64,000 bases of DNA, taken from Clostridia bacterium. GTDB taxonomy: Bacteria > Bacillota_A > Clostridia > Christensenellales > Aristaeellaceae. Positions 63,453 to 64,000 of this stretch are shown here, piece by piece (position 1 is the stretch's first letter; each line of letters opens with the position of its first letter). Under the pieces are notes generated by a model. That model saw nothing but the letters and a program-made list of their open reading frames with translations, searched no databases and was not told the origin of the DNA. The position numbers and the translations under genes are program-made. The stretch lies in assembly GCA_017430945.1 (NCBI GenBank), contig JAFRMB010000033.1:1-64000 (forward strand), given 5' to 3'.

Positions 63453-64000
63453 GTGGAAAAAGCGTTGGAAAACAACCATTTGACCATCTGCCTGGAAGGA
63501 CGCATCGATTCGAACAATGCACCTGCGGTGGAACGGGAGATCATGTTTGCGGTCAGGAACGCACCCGGTGCAAATGTCGTGCTGGATGCTGAGAAATTGG
63601 AGTATATTTCCTCCGCAGGTCTGCGCGTGCTCATGAAGCTGCGCAAACAGGCAGGGACGGCGCTCTCAGTCATGAACGCATCCCCGGAAGTGTACGATGT
63701 TTTTGAGGTCACCGGCTTCACGGCGCTCTTTGATATTCGCAGGCGGCTGCGCCAGATCAGCATTGACGGGTGTGAGATGATCGGCCGGGGCGGTAATGGC
63801 GCGGTCTATCGGCTGGACCAGGAAACCATCCTGAAGCTGTACAATGAAGGCACCTCTCTGGAGAAGATCGCACTGGAAAAGAAATACGCAACTGCCGCCT
63901 TTACTGCCGGCCTTCCCTGTGCGATCGCCTATGATACCGTACGGTCCGGTGATCGGTACGGCATCGTGTTTGAGCTGCTGAATGCGGTCACGGTGGGCAG
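63453..64000 (+). CDS. STAS domain fused to a protein-kinase-like/phosphotransferase domain (partial, runs off the window)
   Basis: The frame is open from a GTG (MEKALENNHLTICLEGRID) to the window end, 182 codons. Residues 1-105 form a STAS domain of the anti-sigma-factor-antagonist type (VLDAEKLEYISSAGLRVLMKL, with the conserved Ser-Ser at the phosphorylation loop). From about 110 a kinase-like N-lobe begins (IGRGGNGAVYRLDQETILKLYN, a Gly loop and the lysine). This resembles TIGR02172-type aminoglycoside-phosphotransferase-fold proteins. A GTG three codons upstream is an alternative start. The catalytic lobe is outside the window. Confidence 0.75.
   Translation, partial: MEKALENNHLTICLEGRIDSNNAPAVEREIMFAVRNAPGANVVLDAEKLEYISSAGLRVLMKLRKQAGTALSVMNASPEVYDVFEVTGFTALFDIRRRLRQISIDGCEMIGRGGNGAVYRLDQETILKLYNEGTSLEKIALEKKYATAAFTAGLPCAIAYDTVRSGDRYGIVFELLNAVTVG

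Overview
The window looks like a chromosomal segment of a G+C-rich anaerobic gut-type Clostridia (Bacillota), possibly near Christensenellales or Oscillospirales. This placement is inferred from AGGAGG ribosome binding sites, many secreted proteins with short Ala-rich signal peptides, extracellular flavoproteins, a fructoselysine operon, and dispersed intergenic repeats of a kind common in that group. No rRNA or tRNA genes and no CRISPR array were seen.

Left part (1-15 kb): the tail of an IS200/IS605-type transposase; a minus-strand ABC exporter locus whose ATPase carries a GAF domain and whose large FtsX permease is broken into pieces, with a secreted, repeat-rich polypeptide embedded in it; two small membrane proteins; a 7TM hybrid histidine kinase followed by another 7TM protein; an uncharacterised protein; a DAACS symporter with an extra N-terminal domain; and a nitroreductase. 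Middle-left (15-29 kb): two secreted flavoproteins of the FMN-binding/fumarate-reductase type, each beside a LysR gene (one frameshifted), then large secreted proteins with Ig-like, zinc-ribbon-like and peptidoglycan-binding modules, an IS66 remnant and a secreted HAD phosphatase.

Centre (29-40 kb): an LRR/peptidoglycan-binding secreted protein, a frameshifted DUF3592 gene, a small XRE regulator, VOC and GNAT proteins, about 1 kb of palindromic repeats, a secreted thioredoxin-like protein and an M13 metallopeptidase, then transposase debris and one copy of a dispersed repeat. 

Metabolic core (40-60 kb): first, a seven-gene plus-strand operon with a Pot-type ABC transporter followed by FrlB, FrlC and FrlD homologues, predicted to import and degrade fructoselysine-type Amadori products. 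Second, a divergent sugar-acid locus. Rightward it reads SDR dehydrogenase, DgoD-type dehydratase, SMP-30 lactonase and LacI regulator; leftward it reads ribose/arabinose-type ABC transporter, creatininase-family protein, aldose-epimerase-like protein and a DUF5107-TPR protein. Two near-identical operators sit just downstream of two strong, opposed promoters between the halves. Together these suggest oxidative, non-phosphorylative breakdown of an imported sugar.

Right end (60-64 kb): a second copy of the dispersed repeat, an S41 peptidase, a short phage-like remnant, a membrane protein, and the start of a STAS-kinase fusion cut by the window edge. Several genes are visibly decaying (permease, LysR, DUF3592, IS fragments), so the region is a patchwork of active operons and degenerating accessory DNA.
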